Below are positions 28,083 through 37,302 of a stretch of DNA of 64,000 bases, piece after piece. Origin of the DNA: Pirellulales bacterium (GTDB taxonomy: Bacteria > Planctomycetota > Planctomycetia > Pirellulales > DATAWG01). Where the stretch lies: positions 1-64,000 of the forward strand of contig DASZFO010000134.1 of assembly GCA_035939775.1 (NCBI GenBank), in the 5' to 3' direction. A program made the position numbers and the translations under genes. The notes under the pieces are model-generated. The model was not told the DNA's origin, searched no databases, and saw only the letters and a list, made by a program, of their open reading frames with translations. Position 1 is the stretch's first letter; every line of letters starts with the position of its first letter.

Positions 28083-29744
28083 GTGCGAAAAACATTGCTC
28101 TCTTTGTTGGCGGTGGCGTTGATGTTGACTGGCGCCGCCCGCTTGTCCGCCCAGGATAAGCCCGTCGCGATTCTGTCCGTGGCCAGTTACGACACGTTGC
28201 AGGCGGACCTGAAATTCGTCGGTCAATTGGCCGACGCCCCCGATCTCGATAAGAGCCTCGACGGAATCATCGCCCTGGTGACGCGCGGCCAAGGTCTCAA
28301 GGGCCTCGACAAATCCAAGCCGCTCGGCCTGGCGGTGTTCATGGACGGGCAGACCCCCAAGGGCTTCGCGTTTCTGCCGATCGCCGATCTGAAAGGATTC
28401 TTGGCGCTGTTTCCCCAGGTGAACGTGCAAGACAGCGACGGCACGCTCGAGATTCAAGGCCCCAACGGCCCGCCGGGCTACGCCACGCAGAAGGGAAGCT
28501 GGGCGTTCATCAGCAACGACAAGGACACGCTGAAATCCGCTCCCGCCGATCCAGAGAAACTGCTCGGCGATCTGAGCAAGGACTATGCGATCGCGGTGCA
28601 ATTCAACGTGCAGAACGTGCCCGCTGATCTGCGCGAGAACGCCACTCAGATCTTCCGAGCGGGCGTCGAAGTCGGCTTGCAGCAGAAGCCGGGCGAGGAC
28701 GACATCGCCTATGAGTTCCGCAAGAAGATGGCCCAAGCCCAACTCAAGCAGATGGAGACTTTGATCAAGGACCTCGATCAGTTCACGATCGGCTGGGCCA
28801 TCGATCCGTCGGCGAAGACCACGAATCTCGATATCAGCTTGACCGCGGTTGCCACTTCGCCGATTGCCAAGCAGTTCGCCGAGATGGCGAATGTGAAGTC
28901 GGATTTCGGCGGGTTCCTGCTTCCGGACGCGGCAATAACGCTTAATGTCTGCTCGAAGTTCGATCAGGCCGACGCCGATCAAGCGATTGCCCTGATCCAG
29001 ACTGCACGGACGAAGGCCAACGAAAGCATCGAGAACGACAGCACGATTCCGAACGAGGAAGGGAAGAAGCAGGCCAAGGAAGTCGTCAGCCAATTGCTCG
29101 ACGTGGCGGAACACACTGTCAAGTCTGGTAAGCTCGACGGGGGCGCCGCCTTGACGATGGAGCCGAACGCGCTTTCATTCGCGGCCGGTGGATTTGTCAA
29201 GGATGGCCCGTCATTGGAAGCAGCCATCAAGAAGCTGGTGGCCCTCGGGGCGGCCGACCCGAACTTCCCCGTCGTGAAGTTCGATATTGAAAACCATAAC
29301 GGGATCAAGATGCACAGCCTCGCGATTCCGATGAACGACGACAACGCCAAGAAAGTCTTCGGCGATACGATGGATGTCTACATCGGCATCGGCGCCGAGA
29401 GCGCCTACGTCGCCTTCGGCAAGAACAGCCTGACGCTGCTCAAGTCGATCATCGACAAGCCGGCCGCCACGGGCCAAAAGAACTATCCGTTCCAGCTCAA
29501 CGTGGCGCTCACGCCCATCTTGGAGTTCATCAACTCTACGAATCCAAATCCGGGCGCGATGATGGCAGCGCAACTGTTATCGGCCACTCCAGGCAAGGAC
29601 CACATCCGACTCACCGCCAGCGTGATCACCAACGGCGTGAACTACCGGATTTCGGCGGAGGAAGGCGTGCTCAAAGCGATCGGCGCCGGAGCGAAGATGG
29701 CCAGCGGCATGGCCGGCGGCGGCGGCAGGCGGCCCGGGCGGTAG
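28083..29744 (+). CDS. Large secreted protein of unknown function
   Basis: This is a 553-residue exported protein. The GTG start follows a gaggag site, and residues 1-22 are a signal peptide (LLSLLAVALMLTGAARLSA). The rest is an alternating alpha/beta protein without cysteines of note apart from one. It has recurring segments in which a domain of about 230 residues seems to be present twice: AVFMDGQTPKGFAFLPIADLKGFLALFPQV in the first half resembles HNGIKMHSLAIPMNDDNAKKVFGD in the second. The C-terminus is Gly/Met/Arg-rich. I do not recognise the family; similar long secreted proteins are frequent in planctomycetes. It is followed by a strong terminator. Confidence 0.75.
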   Translation: MRKTLLSLLAVALMLTGAARLSAQDKPVAILSVASYDTLQADLKFVGQLADAPDLDKSLDGIIALVTRGQGLKGLDKSKPLGLAVFMDGQTPKGFAFLPIADLKGFLALFPQVNVQDSDGTLEIQGPNGPPGYATQKGSWAFISNDKDTLKSAPADPEKLLGDLSKDYAIAVQFNVQNVPADLRENATQIFRAGVEVGLQQKPGEDDIAYEFRKKMAQAQLKQMETLIKDLDQFTIGWAIDPSAKTTNLDISLTAVATSPIAKQFAEMANVKSDFGGFLLPDAAITLNVCSKFDQADADQAIALIQTARTKANESIENDSTIPNEEGKKQAKEVVSQLLDVAEHTVKSGKLDGGAALTMEPNALSFAAGGFVKDGPSLEAAIKKLVALGAADPNFPVVKFDIENHNGIKMHSLAIPMNDDNAKKVFGDTMDVYIGIGAESAYVAFGKNSLTLLKSIIDKPAATGQKNYPFQLNVALTPILEFINSTNPNPGAMMAAQLLSATPGKDHIRLTASVITNGVNYRISAEEGVLKAIGAGAKMASGMAGGGGRRPGR

Positions 29745-29776
29745 TCGCGCGGAAGTCGCCACTTTTATCACCGAGC

Positions 29777-29815
29777 GCGGCACCGGCGGGAAACCTCGCC
29801 GGCGCCGCTTTTTTT
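29777..29815 (+). terminator. Rho-independent terminator after the secreted protein gene
   Basis: A 12-base GC-rich stem (29777-29788 against 29797-29808, one mismatch) with an 8-base loop is followed directly by seven T residues (29809-29815). It lies 32 bases after the stop codon of the upstream gene. Confidence 0.8.
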
Positions 29816-29889
29816 GCGCGCCTGCCTGCGCAGCACATCGTATCGAACCACTTCTCTTCGCTGCGGGTTTGCGGTACGGTTGTGACTAT

Positions 29890-31158
29890 ATGCCTTCCTT
29901 CCCGACCATTCGCACTGAAATCGCCGGCGTTCCGGTTGCCGACCTGGCGCGGCAATTCGGCACGCCGACTTACATCTACGATTCCGCCAAGATCGTCGAG
30001 CGGATCAATGACTTGCGGCAGTTCGACACCATTCGCTATGCCCAAAAGGCTTGCTCGAATCTGGCGATCCTCGACTTGGTGCTCCGCCAGGGGGCGCTCG
30101 TCGATGCCGTGAGCGCTGGGGAAATCCGCCGGGCGCTCTCCGCCGGCTTCCAACCGCATGGCAATCCTCCGCCGCTGGTCTACACGGCCGACCTCTTCGA
30201 TCGCGAGACGCTCGATCTGGTAGTCGAACTGGGGCTGCACGTCAACTGCGGCTCTCCCGACATGATCGACCAACTCGGTGCGCGCGCTCCCGGCAGCCGA
30301 ATCACGCTGCGGATCAACCCCGGCTTCGGCCACGGACATAGCCAGAAGACGAACACCGGCGGCGAGCAATCCAAGCACGGCATCTGGCACGAAGAGCTGA
30401 CTGACTGCCTGCGCCGGGCCGATCGATATGGCTTGGAGATTGCTGGGCTGCACATGCACATCGGATCGGGGACTGATCTCGAACATCTGCGGCACGTTTG
30501 CGAAGCGATGGAGCGCATGGCCCGCGAAGTGGGCCGCTCGCTGACCACGATCAGCGCCGGCGGCGGCTTACCGGTCCCTTATCGCGAGACGCAGTCGTAC
30601 GTTGATCTCGATGCCTATTTCCAACTCTGGGACCAAGTCCGCTGCCGGCTGGCGGAAGCGTTCGGCCACTCGCTGACGCTGGAGATCGAACCGGGGCGGT
30701 ATCTGGTGGCGGAATCAGGTTATCTCTTGACCGAGATTCGCGCGATCAAGCGGATGGGAGACAACACTTTCTATCTTGTCGACGCGGGCTTCAACAATCT
30801 GGCTCGGCCCATCCTGTACGGGGCGTATCATCCGATGTCGATCGTCCCCGCAAAAGGGAACGGTAGCGATCGGGCGCTGCGCGATGTGGTGGTCGGCGGG
30901 CCACTTTGTGAATCGGGCGACATCTTCACGCAGGAGGAAGGGGGTTTCGTCTCGACGCGCGAGCTGCCGGCCGCAGAGGTCGGGGAATGGCTCGTGATGG
31001 AGGTCGCCGGTGCGTACGGCTTCGTGATGGGCTCGAACTACAATTCAAAGCCGCTCGCCGCTGAATTGCTCATCACCGACGGCATGCCGCATTTAGTCCG
31101 CTCGCGCCAGACTTTCGAGGACCTCATCCGCGGCGAAACGATCCCACAGCGGGAATGA
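29890..31158 (+). CDS. Diaminopimelate decarboxylase-like PLP enzyme
   Basis: This is a 422-residue fold-III PLP decarboxylase. Lys53 in YAQKACSN is the cofactor lysine. HMHIGSGTDLEHL, SAGGGLPVPYRE, LEIEPGRYLVAESGYLLTEI and GPLCESGDIF match the LysA/carboxynorspermidine decarboxylase family, and GPLCESGD is the cysteine loop of the dimer active site. LysA would complete lysine biosynthesis. A polyamine route enzyme is possible but less likely. The last codons (RE) and the stop TGA are read from a gaatgacgaatgtc repeat. The start was placed at 29890 because the in-frame upstream codons are not conserved. Confidence 0.88.
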   Translation: MPSFPTIRTEIAGVPVADLARQFGTPTYIYDSAKIVERINDLRQFDTIRYAQKACSNLAILDLVLRQGALVDAVSAGEIRRALSAGFQPHGNPPPLVYTADLFDRETLDLVVELGLHVNCGSPDMIDQLGARAPGSRITLRINPGFGHGHSQKTNTGGEQSKHGIWHEELTDCLRRADRYGLEIAGLHMHIGSGTDLEHLRHVCEAMERMAREVGRSLTTISAGGGLPVPYRETQSYVDLDAYFQLWDQVRCRLAEAFGHSLTLEIEPGRYLVAESGYLLTEIRAIKRMGDNTFYLVDAGFNNLARPILYGAYHPMSIVPAKGNGSDRALRDVVVGGPLCESGDIFTQEEGGFVSTRELPAAEVGEWLVMEVAGAYGFVMGSNYNSKPLAAELLITDGMPHLVRSRQTFEDLIRGETIPQRE

Positions 31159-31287
31159 CGAATGTCGAATGACGAATGTCTAAAGAAGTCCGAATGACTA
31201 ATATCTAAGAGCAAGTGCAACGCAAAGTCCATTCGACATTCGGCCTTCGTCATTTTTTAGACATTCGTCATTAGTCCTTCGTCATTG
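31153..31287. repeat. Large palindromic repeat of gaatgacgaatgtc words (copy 1)
   Basis: The left arm is made of aatgacgaatgtc units and the right arm of their complements (gacattcgtcatt, cttcgtcatt), with a middle segment of about 25 bases. It supplies the TGA stop of the LysA-like gene and ends 2 bases before the stop of sat. The related copy is at 37283-37440. Confidence 0.85.
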
Positions 31288-31289
31288 GC

Positions 31290-32549
31290 CTATTTCCCCG
31301 CCATCGCCGCCGCCAAGATCCGCGAGGTGCTTTCGCGCATGATCCGCGGGTCAACCTGCTTGCCTTCCAGCAACGTCTTGCGGACGTCCTTGCCGGAGAT
31401 GAAGACGGGCTTTTCGTCCTTGTGGTTGTCCATCAGATCGACCCGGCCGGACGAATCGTAATAGGCAGCGAAGCCCACTTTGACCGGCTGAATCTTCAAG
31501 TCCCCCTTCAGCTTGCCGAAAATCTCCTGGGCGTCGAAATCGCCCCAGATCGCCGTGCCGTCGTGATATGGGGCGTCGGCATGTTTGCGGCCGATCACAA
31601 TGTCGGTGAAGCCGAAATTCTGGCGATAGATCGAGTGCATAATGGCTTCCTTCGGCCCGCCATAAAACATCTTGATATCCAGCCCGAGCAGGATCACACG
31701 ATCGGGGACGGATTCGCCGCGCGGTCCCCATAGCGACTGGTCACTATCCCCTTCGCCTAAACCGCGTTGCTCGATGAGCGCTTCGTAGGTGTGCATCCGC
31801 ACATCGGCGTCCACGTCGTCTCCCTTGGTCTCGCCGATGAGCGGGTTGAGGCAGGCGCCGGCGTTGTGCCCCGCCCGCAGCAGCGTTTCGAGACCATAGA
31901 CGAGCGCATATTCGTGCGCGCGATGCAGCGGATTGCGGGTCTGAAAGGCGACGACCCGATTCCAGCCCTTGCTGGCCAGCAGTTTGCGGACCTCGCGCGG
32001 CGAGAGGACGTATTTGCCGAACTTGGGATGCTTCGGCTGCGGCAGCACGCGGATCGTGCCGCCGAGCAGATGCGTCTTGTCGGCATCTCCCTTGAGCACC
32101 ATGTCCGCGCCCGGATGATCCGTGCGCTCGGTGAGATAGACGCTCTTGATGTACTTGGGCTTGTCCCAAGGAAAGATGTCGTTGATCTCCAGCGCCGCGA
32201 CAACGGCCCCGGCCGAATTCACCAGCGCCACGCGCTGGCCGACCTTGAGCTGCGCCGCGAGTTCTTTCGTCACCGGCAAGGCCAACGGGATCGTCCAGGC
32301 ATAGAGCTTCCCTTCGTGCTCGATGACCGATTCATCGAGCACCCGATTGTAAGTGGCGGAATTCATCGGGCCGGTCAGCGGGCTGAGCGCCCCGTCGCCA
32401 AATCGATAGACGGTCGAAAGATCGGCGTCGGAGACCGGCACCTTGGGCAGCCCAGCCGCTTCGGCTTGAAATCGCCCGATTTCCTCGGCAGCGACAGTGC
32501 GACTCAACGGTTCCTTCAAACCACCATGCGGGGGAATCAGATCGGCCAT
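31290..32549 (-). CDS. sat: Sulfate adenylyltransferase (ATP sulfurylase, single-chain type)
   Basis: This is a 419-residue enzyme making adenosine 5'-phosphosulfate from sulfate and ATP. It starts [10 protein letters not shown], as many Sat proteins do. It has the catalytic motif [14 protein letters not shown], the middle motif [24 protein letters not shown], and the late motifs [23 protein letters not shown] and [15 protein letters not shown]. There is no APS-kinase domain. It serves sulfate assimilation or dissimilation; no other sulfur gene lies adjacent. The gene is flanked by two repeat elements. Confidence 0.96.
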   Translation of the reverse strand: MADLIPPHGGLKEPLSRTVAAEEIGRFQAEAAGLPKVPVSDADLSTVYRFGDGALSPLTGPMNSATYNRVLDESVIEHEGKLYAWTIPLALPVTKELAAQLKVGQRVALVNSAGAVVAALEINDIFPWDKPKYIKSVYLTERTDHPGADMVLKGDADKTHLLGGTIRVLPQPKHPKFGKYVLSPREVRKLLASKGWNRVVAFQTRNPLHRAHEYALVYGLETLLRAGHNAGACLNPLIGETKGDDVDADVRMHTYEALIEQRGLGEGDSDQSLWGPRGESVPDRVILLGLDIKMFYGGPKEAIMHSIYRQNFGFTDIVIGRKHADAPYHDGTAIWGDFDAQEIFGKLKGDLKIQPVKVGFAAYYDSSGRVDLMDNHKDEKPVFISGKDVRKTLLEGKQVDPRIMRESTSRILAAAMAGK

Positions 32550-32572
32550 AGTTCAATACCTCGTTGGTCAGT

Positions 32573-32630
32573 GTAGTAGGCACACTCCGTGCGCCGTAAC
32601 CGCGAACGGCACACGGAGTGTGCCTGCTAC
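32573..32630. repeat. 58-bp palindrome, gtagtaggcacactccgtg family (copy 1)
   Basis: It has near-perfect arms with a short loop. A close copy lies at 33438-33496, and the two flank rsmG on either side. This copy lies in the gap between sat and rsmG. Confidence 0.9.
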
Positions 32631-32705
32631 TTAGTCTGCGACTATGAAGTGGATCAGTATAGGAAAACCCTTCCGGCCGAACAACCGTGGGTCACGCCCA
32701 CGCAA

Positions 32706-33362
32706 TCATTCCCGCGGCCGTATCTCCAGAATCACGCTCTCCGAGTCCGTGCCGGCCAGCGGATACGCCGCGAGCTTGCTCAGCCGCAATCCTTGCATCA
32801 ACCGCCGCTCGCGGGCGGCGGCCCGCTCATCGACCCACGATGGTCCCTTGATCAACAGCAAGCGCGAGAATGAATCCCAATGGGGATTGAACCAGGTCAG
32901 CAGCTTCGCCATCGGCGCCACGGCACGGACGACCAGTGTGTCGAACTCTCCGTCGTCCAAGAGATTCTGCGCCGGCGCATGGCGCACCGCGATCGTCAGT
33001 CCGGCCTCTTTAACGATGGCGTCCAGCGCCCTGGCCTTCTTAGCGACCGAATCAGAAAGCGTCACGGCGAGATCGGGGCGGATCACGGCCAGCAAAACGC
33101 CCGGCAGACCGCCGCCGCTCCCCACGTCGAGCACCCGGTCGCCGGACTCCAGAAACGGCTCCAATTTAACGGCGTCGATCACGTCACGGCGGACGAACTT
33201 TTCATAGTCGGTGTGCCGCGTCAGGTTCAGCCGCTCGTTCCAATCCCAGAGTCGTAGGCAGAAGCGATCGAGCTGCGCGATTTGATCCTCCGGCAGTTCG
33301 ATCCCATGCCGCGCCAGCGCGGCGGTGAGCGTGTCGGCGGCAGGATCGGAGGGGAAAGGCAT
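32706..33362 (-). CDS. rsmG: 16S rRNA (guanine527-N7)-methyltransferase RsmG
   Basis: This is a 218-residue SAM-dependent methyltransferase modifying 16S rRNA. It has LNLTRHTDYEKFVRRDVIDAVKL, the SAM motif RVLDVGSGGGLPGVLLAVIRPDLAVTLSDSVAKKARAL and VVRAVAPMAKLLTWF, which are standard for RsmG. It stands alone rather than next to mnmG or parAB, as it often is elsewhere. Both flanks carry near-identical 58-59 bp palindromes. Confidence 0.95.
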   Translation of the reverse strand: MPFPSDPAADTLTAALARHGIELPEDQIAQLDRFCLRLWDWNERLNLTRHTDYEKFVRRDVIDAVKLEPFLESGDRVLDVGSGGGLPGVLLAVIRPDLAVTLSDSVAKKARALDAIVKEAGLTIAVRHAPAQNLLDDGEFDTLVVRAVAPMAKLLTWFNPHWDSFSRLLLIKGPSWVDERAAARERRLMQGLRLSKLAAYPLAGTDSESVILEIRPRE

Positions 33363-33437
33363 CGACGGTTCGAAGTCAAAGCCGACGTCCGTTAGCCCCG
33401 TGGCTTGCCACGGGATGGAATCGCCGAACGTCGTAAT

Positions 33438-33496
33438 GTAGCAGGCACACTCCGTGTGCCGTCCGCCCGTTGCGGCACACGGAGTGTGCCTACTAC
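33438..33496. repeat. 59-bp palindrome, gtagcaggcacactccgtg family (copy 2)
   Basis: This is a near-identical partner of 32573-32630, differing mostly in the loop (ccgcccgtt against taaccgcga). Ends of both copies read gtagYaggcacactcc inward. It lies upstream of rsmG and just before the ECF sigma gene. Confidence 0.9.
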
Positions 33497-33540
33497 GTTA
33501 GCAGTCGCCGCCGCGCCCCGTCGAGGATAAACTGATTACC

Positions 33541-34182
33541 ATGTGGCCGCAATCGCACGAAACGCAAAAGCTGCTCTCCGACGCTCGGGCCGGAGATGCC
33601 GAGGCGGTCAACCGTCTCCTGGAGCGGCATCGAGCGGCGCTGCGACGGATGATCGACCTGCGAATGGATCACCTCGTGCAGCGGCGCGTCGATGCCAGCG
33701 ACATTGTGCAGGACGTGCTGATCGAGGCCCATCGCCGACTGCAAGACTATCTTGAAGACCCGGTCATGCCGTTTCATCTCTGGCTGCGCCACATGGCCCG
33801 GGATCGACTGATTGACGCCCATCGGCGGCACCGGGTGGCGGCGCGGCGCAGCGTCGACCGCGAGCAGCCGCTGGTGGCCGCCGCCTTCCTCGACCGTTCG
33901 ACGCTCGATCTGGCCGGCGAGCTGAAAGACCCCGAACTCACCCCGGCCGCCGCCGCGACCTGGCATGAGCTACAAATCCGCTTCCAACAAGCGATCGACA
34001 CGATGGACGAACAAGACCGCGAGGTCGTGCTCCTGCGCCACTTCGAGCATCTCTCGAACGGCGATGTCGCCGAAGTCCTCGGCCTCAGCGAACCCGCCGC
34101 CGGCATGCGCTACCTCCGCGCGATGCGCCGGCTGCGCGTGAAGCTACAGGCACCGAAAGATGAACAGGCGGACGACAAATGA
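33541..34182 (+). CDS. ECF-type RNA polymerase sigma factor
   Basis: This is a 213-residue sigma-70-family protein of the planctomycete ECF type. The sigma-2 region (DAEAVNRLLERHRAALRRMIDLRMD, DIVQDVLIEAHRRLQDYL, WLRHMARDRLIDAHRRHRVAARRS) recognises the -10 element, and the sigma-4 helix-turn-helix is in DREVVLLRHFEHLSNGDVAEVLGLSEPAAGMRYLRAMRRLR. No anti-sigma factor is adjacent. A Ser/Thr kinase lies 1.5 kb downstream on the same strand, a pairing common in this phylum, but three unrelated genes separate them. Confidence 0.92.
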   Translation: MWPQSHETQKLLSDARAGDAEAVNRLLERHRAALRRMIDLRMDHLVQRRVDASDIVQDVLIEAHRRLQDYLEDPVMPFHLWLRHMARDRLIDAHRRHRVAARRSVDREQPLVAAAFLDRSTLDLAGELKDPELTPAAAATWHELQIRFQQAIDTMDEQDREVVLLRHFEHLSNGDVAEVLGLSEPAAGMRYLRAMRRLRVKLQAPKDEQADDK

Positions 34183-34279
34183 AAGGTGGCTTGTTGAAGG
34201 GGTTTTCGATCGATGGAACTAGCGGTGGACTGCCCGTCGCGGAACTCTACATTTCGATCGCGGAAATACGTCAGATGAG

Positions 34280-34849
34280 ATGATGGCGAAGCCAACTATG
34301 CGATACCACTTGCGATTAAAGGAGTTTGCCGCTCAGCGTGACCTTGAAGTAGAAGAGGAAGGGTCCGATCTCTCAATTTACTCGCACTGCAAGCGTTATC
34401 GGTACGCATTCGCTAGGACGTGGTTGGCAAAGGGGCCCGTGATGCTTTGGGTGATGATCAATCCCGGCACTGGTGACACTGAGAAGCGGCGGCGACCGAC
34501 CCTCGAGAGATGTATCAACTTCACGCGCTCGTGGGTCTCCGATCCAGCCGGGATAATGCTCGCCAATTTATTTGCCGTTAGGACCAAGAAGGCGAATGGA
34601 CTCCGCAGCATTCAGGATCGAGATCGAGTCGGACAGCACAACTATGACACGTTGGACCTGTTGAGCAAAATCGTTAAACCTAAATGCACGATCTTCGCCT
34701 GGGGCAATTGGGGTGCGCGATACCCGCTGCCGGTCGCGGTGATTCGATTGTTCCGCGAGCCGCAATGCTTAGGCTTAGCGGCGAAGGATCAGCCGTGTCA
34801 TCCGCTTCCAGTGCCAGGCAAAACCACCCCGGTGCCATACCTGCTCTAA
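34280..34849 (+). CDS. DUF1643 family protein
   Basis: This is a 189-residue protein. The block of conserved residues CKRYRYAFARTWLAKGPVMLWVMINPGTGD, RPTLERCINFTRSW and IMLANLFAVRTKKANGL is diagnostic of DUF1643. CTIFAWGNWG and CHPLPVPGKTTPVPY follow near the end. Family function is unknown; members are often found on mobile or accessory DNA. The upstream neighbour is the ECF sigma gene and the downstream neighbour the DUF433/DUF5615 pair. The start at 34280 reads MMAKP; the ATG immediately after it may be used instead. Confidence 0.88.
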   Translation: MMAKPTMRYHLRLKEFAAQRDLEVEEEGSDLSIYSHCKRYRYAFARTWLAKGPVMLWVMINPGTGDTEKRRRPTLERCINFTRSWVSDPAGIMLANLFAVRTKKANGLRSIQDRDRVGQHNYDTLDLLSKIVKPKCTIFAWGNWGARYPLPVAVIRLFREPQCLGLAAKDQPCHPLPVPGKTTPVPYLL

Positions 34850-34967
34850 TAGAGTATTTCGCGGTATACTTTGATCGAGCGGGCGCGCCGCAGAGCTTAA
34901 ATAAGCCGGCTTTGTGTTGAACCTCCACTTGGCGTTCAGCATGAAATACAATTTACGGAGTTTTCCC

Positions 34968-35198
34968 ATGAAAGAGTTGACTCGCATTACCCTCGATCCG
35001 GCCGTCATGGGTGGCAAGGCATGCATCCGCGGCTTGCGGGTCACCGTTGGAACAGTCGTCGGGATGCTGGCGGCGGGACGGTCGCGGAGCGAAATCCTCA
35101 CGGCATACCCCTATCTAGAGCCTGAAGACATCGACGAAGCACTGGCGTATGCGGCTTGGCGCGTCGAGGAGCGAGAGGTCCCGCTGGCTACCGCATGA
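34968..35198 (+). CDS. DUF433 protein (putative antitoxin)
   Basis: This is a 76-residue protein starting MKELTRITLDP, with a ggag site 8 bases upstream. The motifs ITLDPAVMGGKACIRGLRVTVGTVVGMLAAGRS and ILTAYPYLEPEDIDEALAYAAW are typical of DUF433, a winged-helix-like family usually found beside PIN-like DUF5615 proteins. The stop overlaps the next gene's ATG (ATGA), showing tight coupling. It probably acts as the antitoxin and repressor of the pair. Confidence 0.9.
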   Translation: MKELTRITLDPAVMGGKACIRGLRVTVGTVVGMLAAGRSRSEILTAYPYLEPEDIDEALAYAAWRVEEREVPLATA

Positions 35199-35563
35199 GC
35201 ATCAAAATCGTGATCGACATGAATCTGTCTCCCGATTGGGCGCCAGTGCTTGAGCATCACGGTTGGCCGGCGGTCCATTGGTCCAAGGTAGGCGATCCGC
35301 GAGCCATTGACCGGGTCATCATGGACTGGGCGACCGCGAATGACTACGTCGTGTTTACTCACGACCTGGATTTCGGCACGATTCTGGCCCTGACTCACGC
35401 GCAGGGGCCAAGTGTGCTTCAAGTTCGGGCCGAAGATGTGTTGCCGGACCATCTGGAAGGCGTAGTGGTCGCAGCTCTCAAACAGCACGATGCCGACTTG
35501 GCTTCGGGCGCTCTCGTCGTAGTCGACGAACGAAAATGCCGAGTTCGCGTCTTGCCCATTTGA
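35195..35563 (+). CDS. DUF5615 PIN-like protein (putative toxin)
   Basis: This is a 122-residue PIN-like protein. MSIKIVIDMNLSPDWAPVLEHHGWPAVHWSKVGDPRAID and VFTHDLDFGTILALT carry the conserved acidic residues (D8 and the DLDF aspartates) that would bind metal in a nuclease site. DUF5615 proteins are the partners of DUF433 and are probably VapC-like RNases. It overlaps the DUF433 gene by 4 bases and ends about 90 bases before the kinase. Confidence 0.88.
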   Translation: MSIKIVIDMNLSPDWAPVLEHHGWPAVHWSKVGDPRAIDRVIMDWATANDYVVFTHDLDFGTILALTHAQGPSVLQVRAEDVLPDHLEGVVVAALKQHDADLASGALVVVDERKCRVRVLPI

Positions 35564-35649
35564 TGGCGCATCCATGCCCACGCCGACCTGCTGACGCAGG
35601 TGCCCGCATGGGTATGGCGCCCAATTCAGCCCAAAATCCAATTCGACTG

Positions 35650-37302
35650 ATGTCGCTCACTACCGATCAACATGACGAAAAGCTGGCTCGCGTGCTGAAT
35701 GAACTTGCCGACGCGCAGCGGGCGGGGCGGGCGCCGAGTTTGGAGGAGGCGGCGCGGGAGCATCCCGATTTGGCCGATGAGCTGCGCGATCTGTGGGGCG
35801 CGGTGATGGTGGCGGATGCGGTCGCCTCGCATGCTTCCGTGGCCGCGACCAAATCTGCGGCTTCGTCGGCCGAGCCGGCGCCGCTTTTGGAATTGCCGGC
35901 GCGGCTGGGCGACTACGAGCTGCTCGAAGAGATCGGCCGCGGCGGGATGGGGATCGTTTATCGCGCGCGGCAGATCAGCTTGGATCGGATCGTGGCCGTG
36001 AAAATGATCCTGCGGGGAACTCTCGCCTCGCTGGATGATCTGGCCCGCTTTCGGGCCGAGGCGGAAGCGGCCGCGCGGCTCGATCATCCCAATATCGTGC
36101 CGGTCTATGAAGTCGGCGAGATCGAAGGGCAGCCCTATTTCAGCATGAAGTTCGTCGCCGGCACGACGCTCGCCCGGCGGCTGGCCGAGGGGCCGCTCGT
36201 GCCGCGCGAGGCAGCCGCGATCATGCTGCCGGTCGCCCGAGCGATCCACTTCGCCCATCGGCAAGGGCTGTTGCATCGCGACCTCAAGCCCTCGAACATC
36301 CTGATCGACGAAGAGGGGCAGCCGCACATCACCGATTTCGGCCTGGCCAAGCGAATCACCGACAACACCGGGCTCACGCACACCGGAGCGATCATCGGCA
36401 CGCCGAGTTACATGGCCCCCGAGCAGGTCGGCGGCAACCGTGGCGAGATTGGGCCGACGAGCGACGTCTACAGCCTCGGCTCGATCCTATATCAGATGCT
36501 CACTGGCCGGCCGCCGTTTCAGGCCGCCTCCCCGGTCGATACGCTGCTGATGGTGCTCGAGCAAGACCCAGTGCCGCCGCGGCTGTTGAACGTCAAGGCC
36601 GATCGCGACCTGGAAATGATCTCGCTCAAGTGCCTGCAAAAGCCGCCGGACTTGCGCTACCCCTCGGCCGACGCGCTGGCCCACGATCTGACGGCCTATC
36701 TGGCGGGCGACCCGGTCTCCGCCCGCAGCGGCGGCGTGATGCAGGTCATGTCGCGGCTGTTCCGCGAGACGCACCATGCCCCGATTCTCGAAAACTGGGG
36801 CCTGCTCTGGATGTGGCACAGCGTGGTGCTATTCGGCCTCTGCCTGGCGACGAACTTGCTATCGTGGGAGGGCGTCACGAACCGCTGGCTGTATCTCTGG
36901 GTTTGGGCCGGCGGGCTGGCCGTCTGGGCGCCGATCTTCTGGTGGCTGCGAAGGCGCTCCGGGCCGGTCACGTTCATCGAGCGGCAGATCGCGCATCTTT
37001 GGGGCGCGGCAGTGATCGCCAGCGTGCTGTTGTTCATCATCGAATGGATGCTCGACCTGCCGGCGCTCAAGCTATCGCCGGTGCTCGGCCTGCTAGCGGG
37101 GATGGTCTTCTTCGTGAAAGCTGGCATCCTGGACGGGGCGTTTTACTTTCAAGCCGCCGCGCTGTTCTTGACGGCCGGCGTGATGACAATTTGGCCGCAA
37201 TTTGGCGACACGATCTTCGGCCTCGTCTCCGCCGCCTGCTTCTTCATCCCCGGCTGGAAGTATTACCGGCAGCGGCGACGGGGAATGACGAATGCCGAAT
37301 GA
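35650..37302 (+). CDS. Serine/threonine protein kinase with C-terminal membrane domain
   Basis: This is a 550-residue kinase. The catalytic domain spans about residues 90-350, with the glycine-rich loop (LGDYELLEEIGRGGMGIVYRARQ), VAVKMIL lysine, catalytic HRDLKPSNILI, DFGLAK and GTPSYMAPEQ. Before it is a 90-residue acidic region of the kind that docks kinases to sigma partners. After it are several transmembrane helices (from about 390), replacing the PASTA or WD repeats seen elsewhere. It probably phosphorylates a regulator, and the ECF sigma factor upstream is a candidate. The stop TGA and last residues MTNAE come from a gaatgacgaatg repeat element. Confidence 0.92.
   Translation: MSLTTDQHDEKLARVLNELADAQRAGRAPSLEEAAREHPDLADELRDLWGAVMVADAVASHASVAATKSAASSAEPAPLLELPARLGDYELLEEIGRGGMGIVYRARQISLDRIVAVKMILRGTLASLDDLARFRAEAEAAARLDHPNIVPVYEVGEIEGQPYFSMKFVAGTTLARRLAEGPLVPREAAAIMLPVARAIHFAHRQGLLHRDLKPSNILIDEEGQPHITDFGLAKRITDNTGLTHTGAIIGTPSYMAPEQVGGNRGEIGPTSDVYSLGSILYQMLTGRPPFQAASPVDTLLMVLEQDPVPPRLLNVKADRDLEMISLKCLQKPPDLRYPSADALAHDLTAYLAGDPVSARSGGVMQVMSRLFRETHHAPILENWGLLWMWHSVVLFGLCLATNLLSWEGVTNRWLYLWVWAGGLAVWAPIFWWLRRRSGPVTFIERQIAHLWGAAVIASVLLFIIEWMLDLPALKLSPVLGLLAGMVFFVKAGILDGAFYFQAAALFLTAGVMTIWPQFGDTIFGLVSAACFFIPGWKYYRQRRRGMTNAE

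Noticed and set aside
31153-31287. CRISPR-like array in the gaatgacgaatgtc tract
   Set aside because: Units are degenerate, without spacers of constant size, and mirrored into a palindrome.
32573-33496. Insertion sequence with terminal repeats enclosing rsmG
   Set aside because: The two elements are each complete palindromes and the gene between is a housekeeping methyltransferase, not a transposase.
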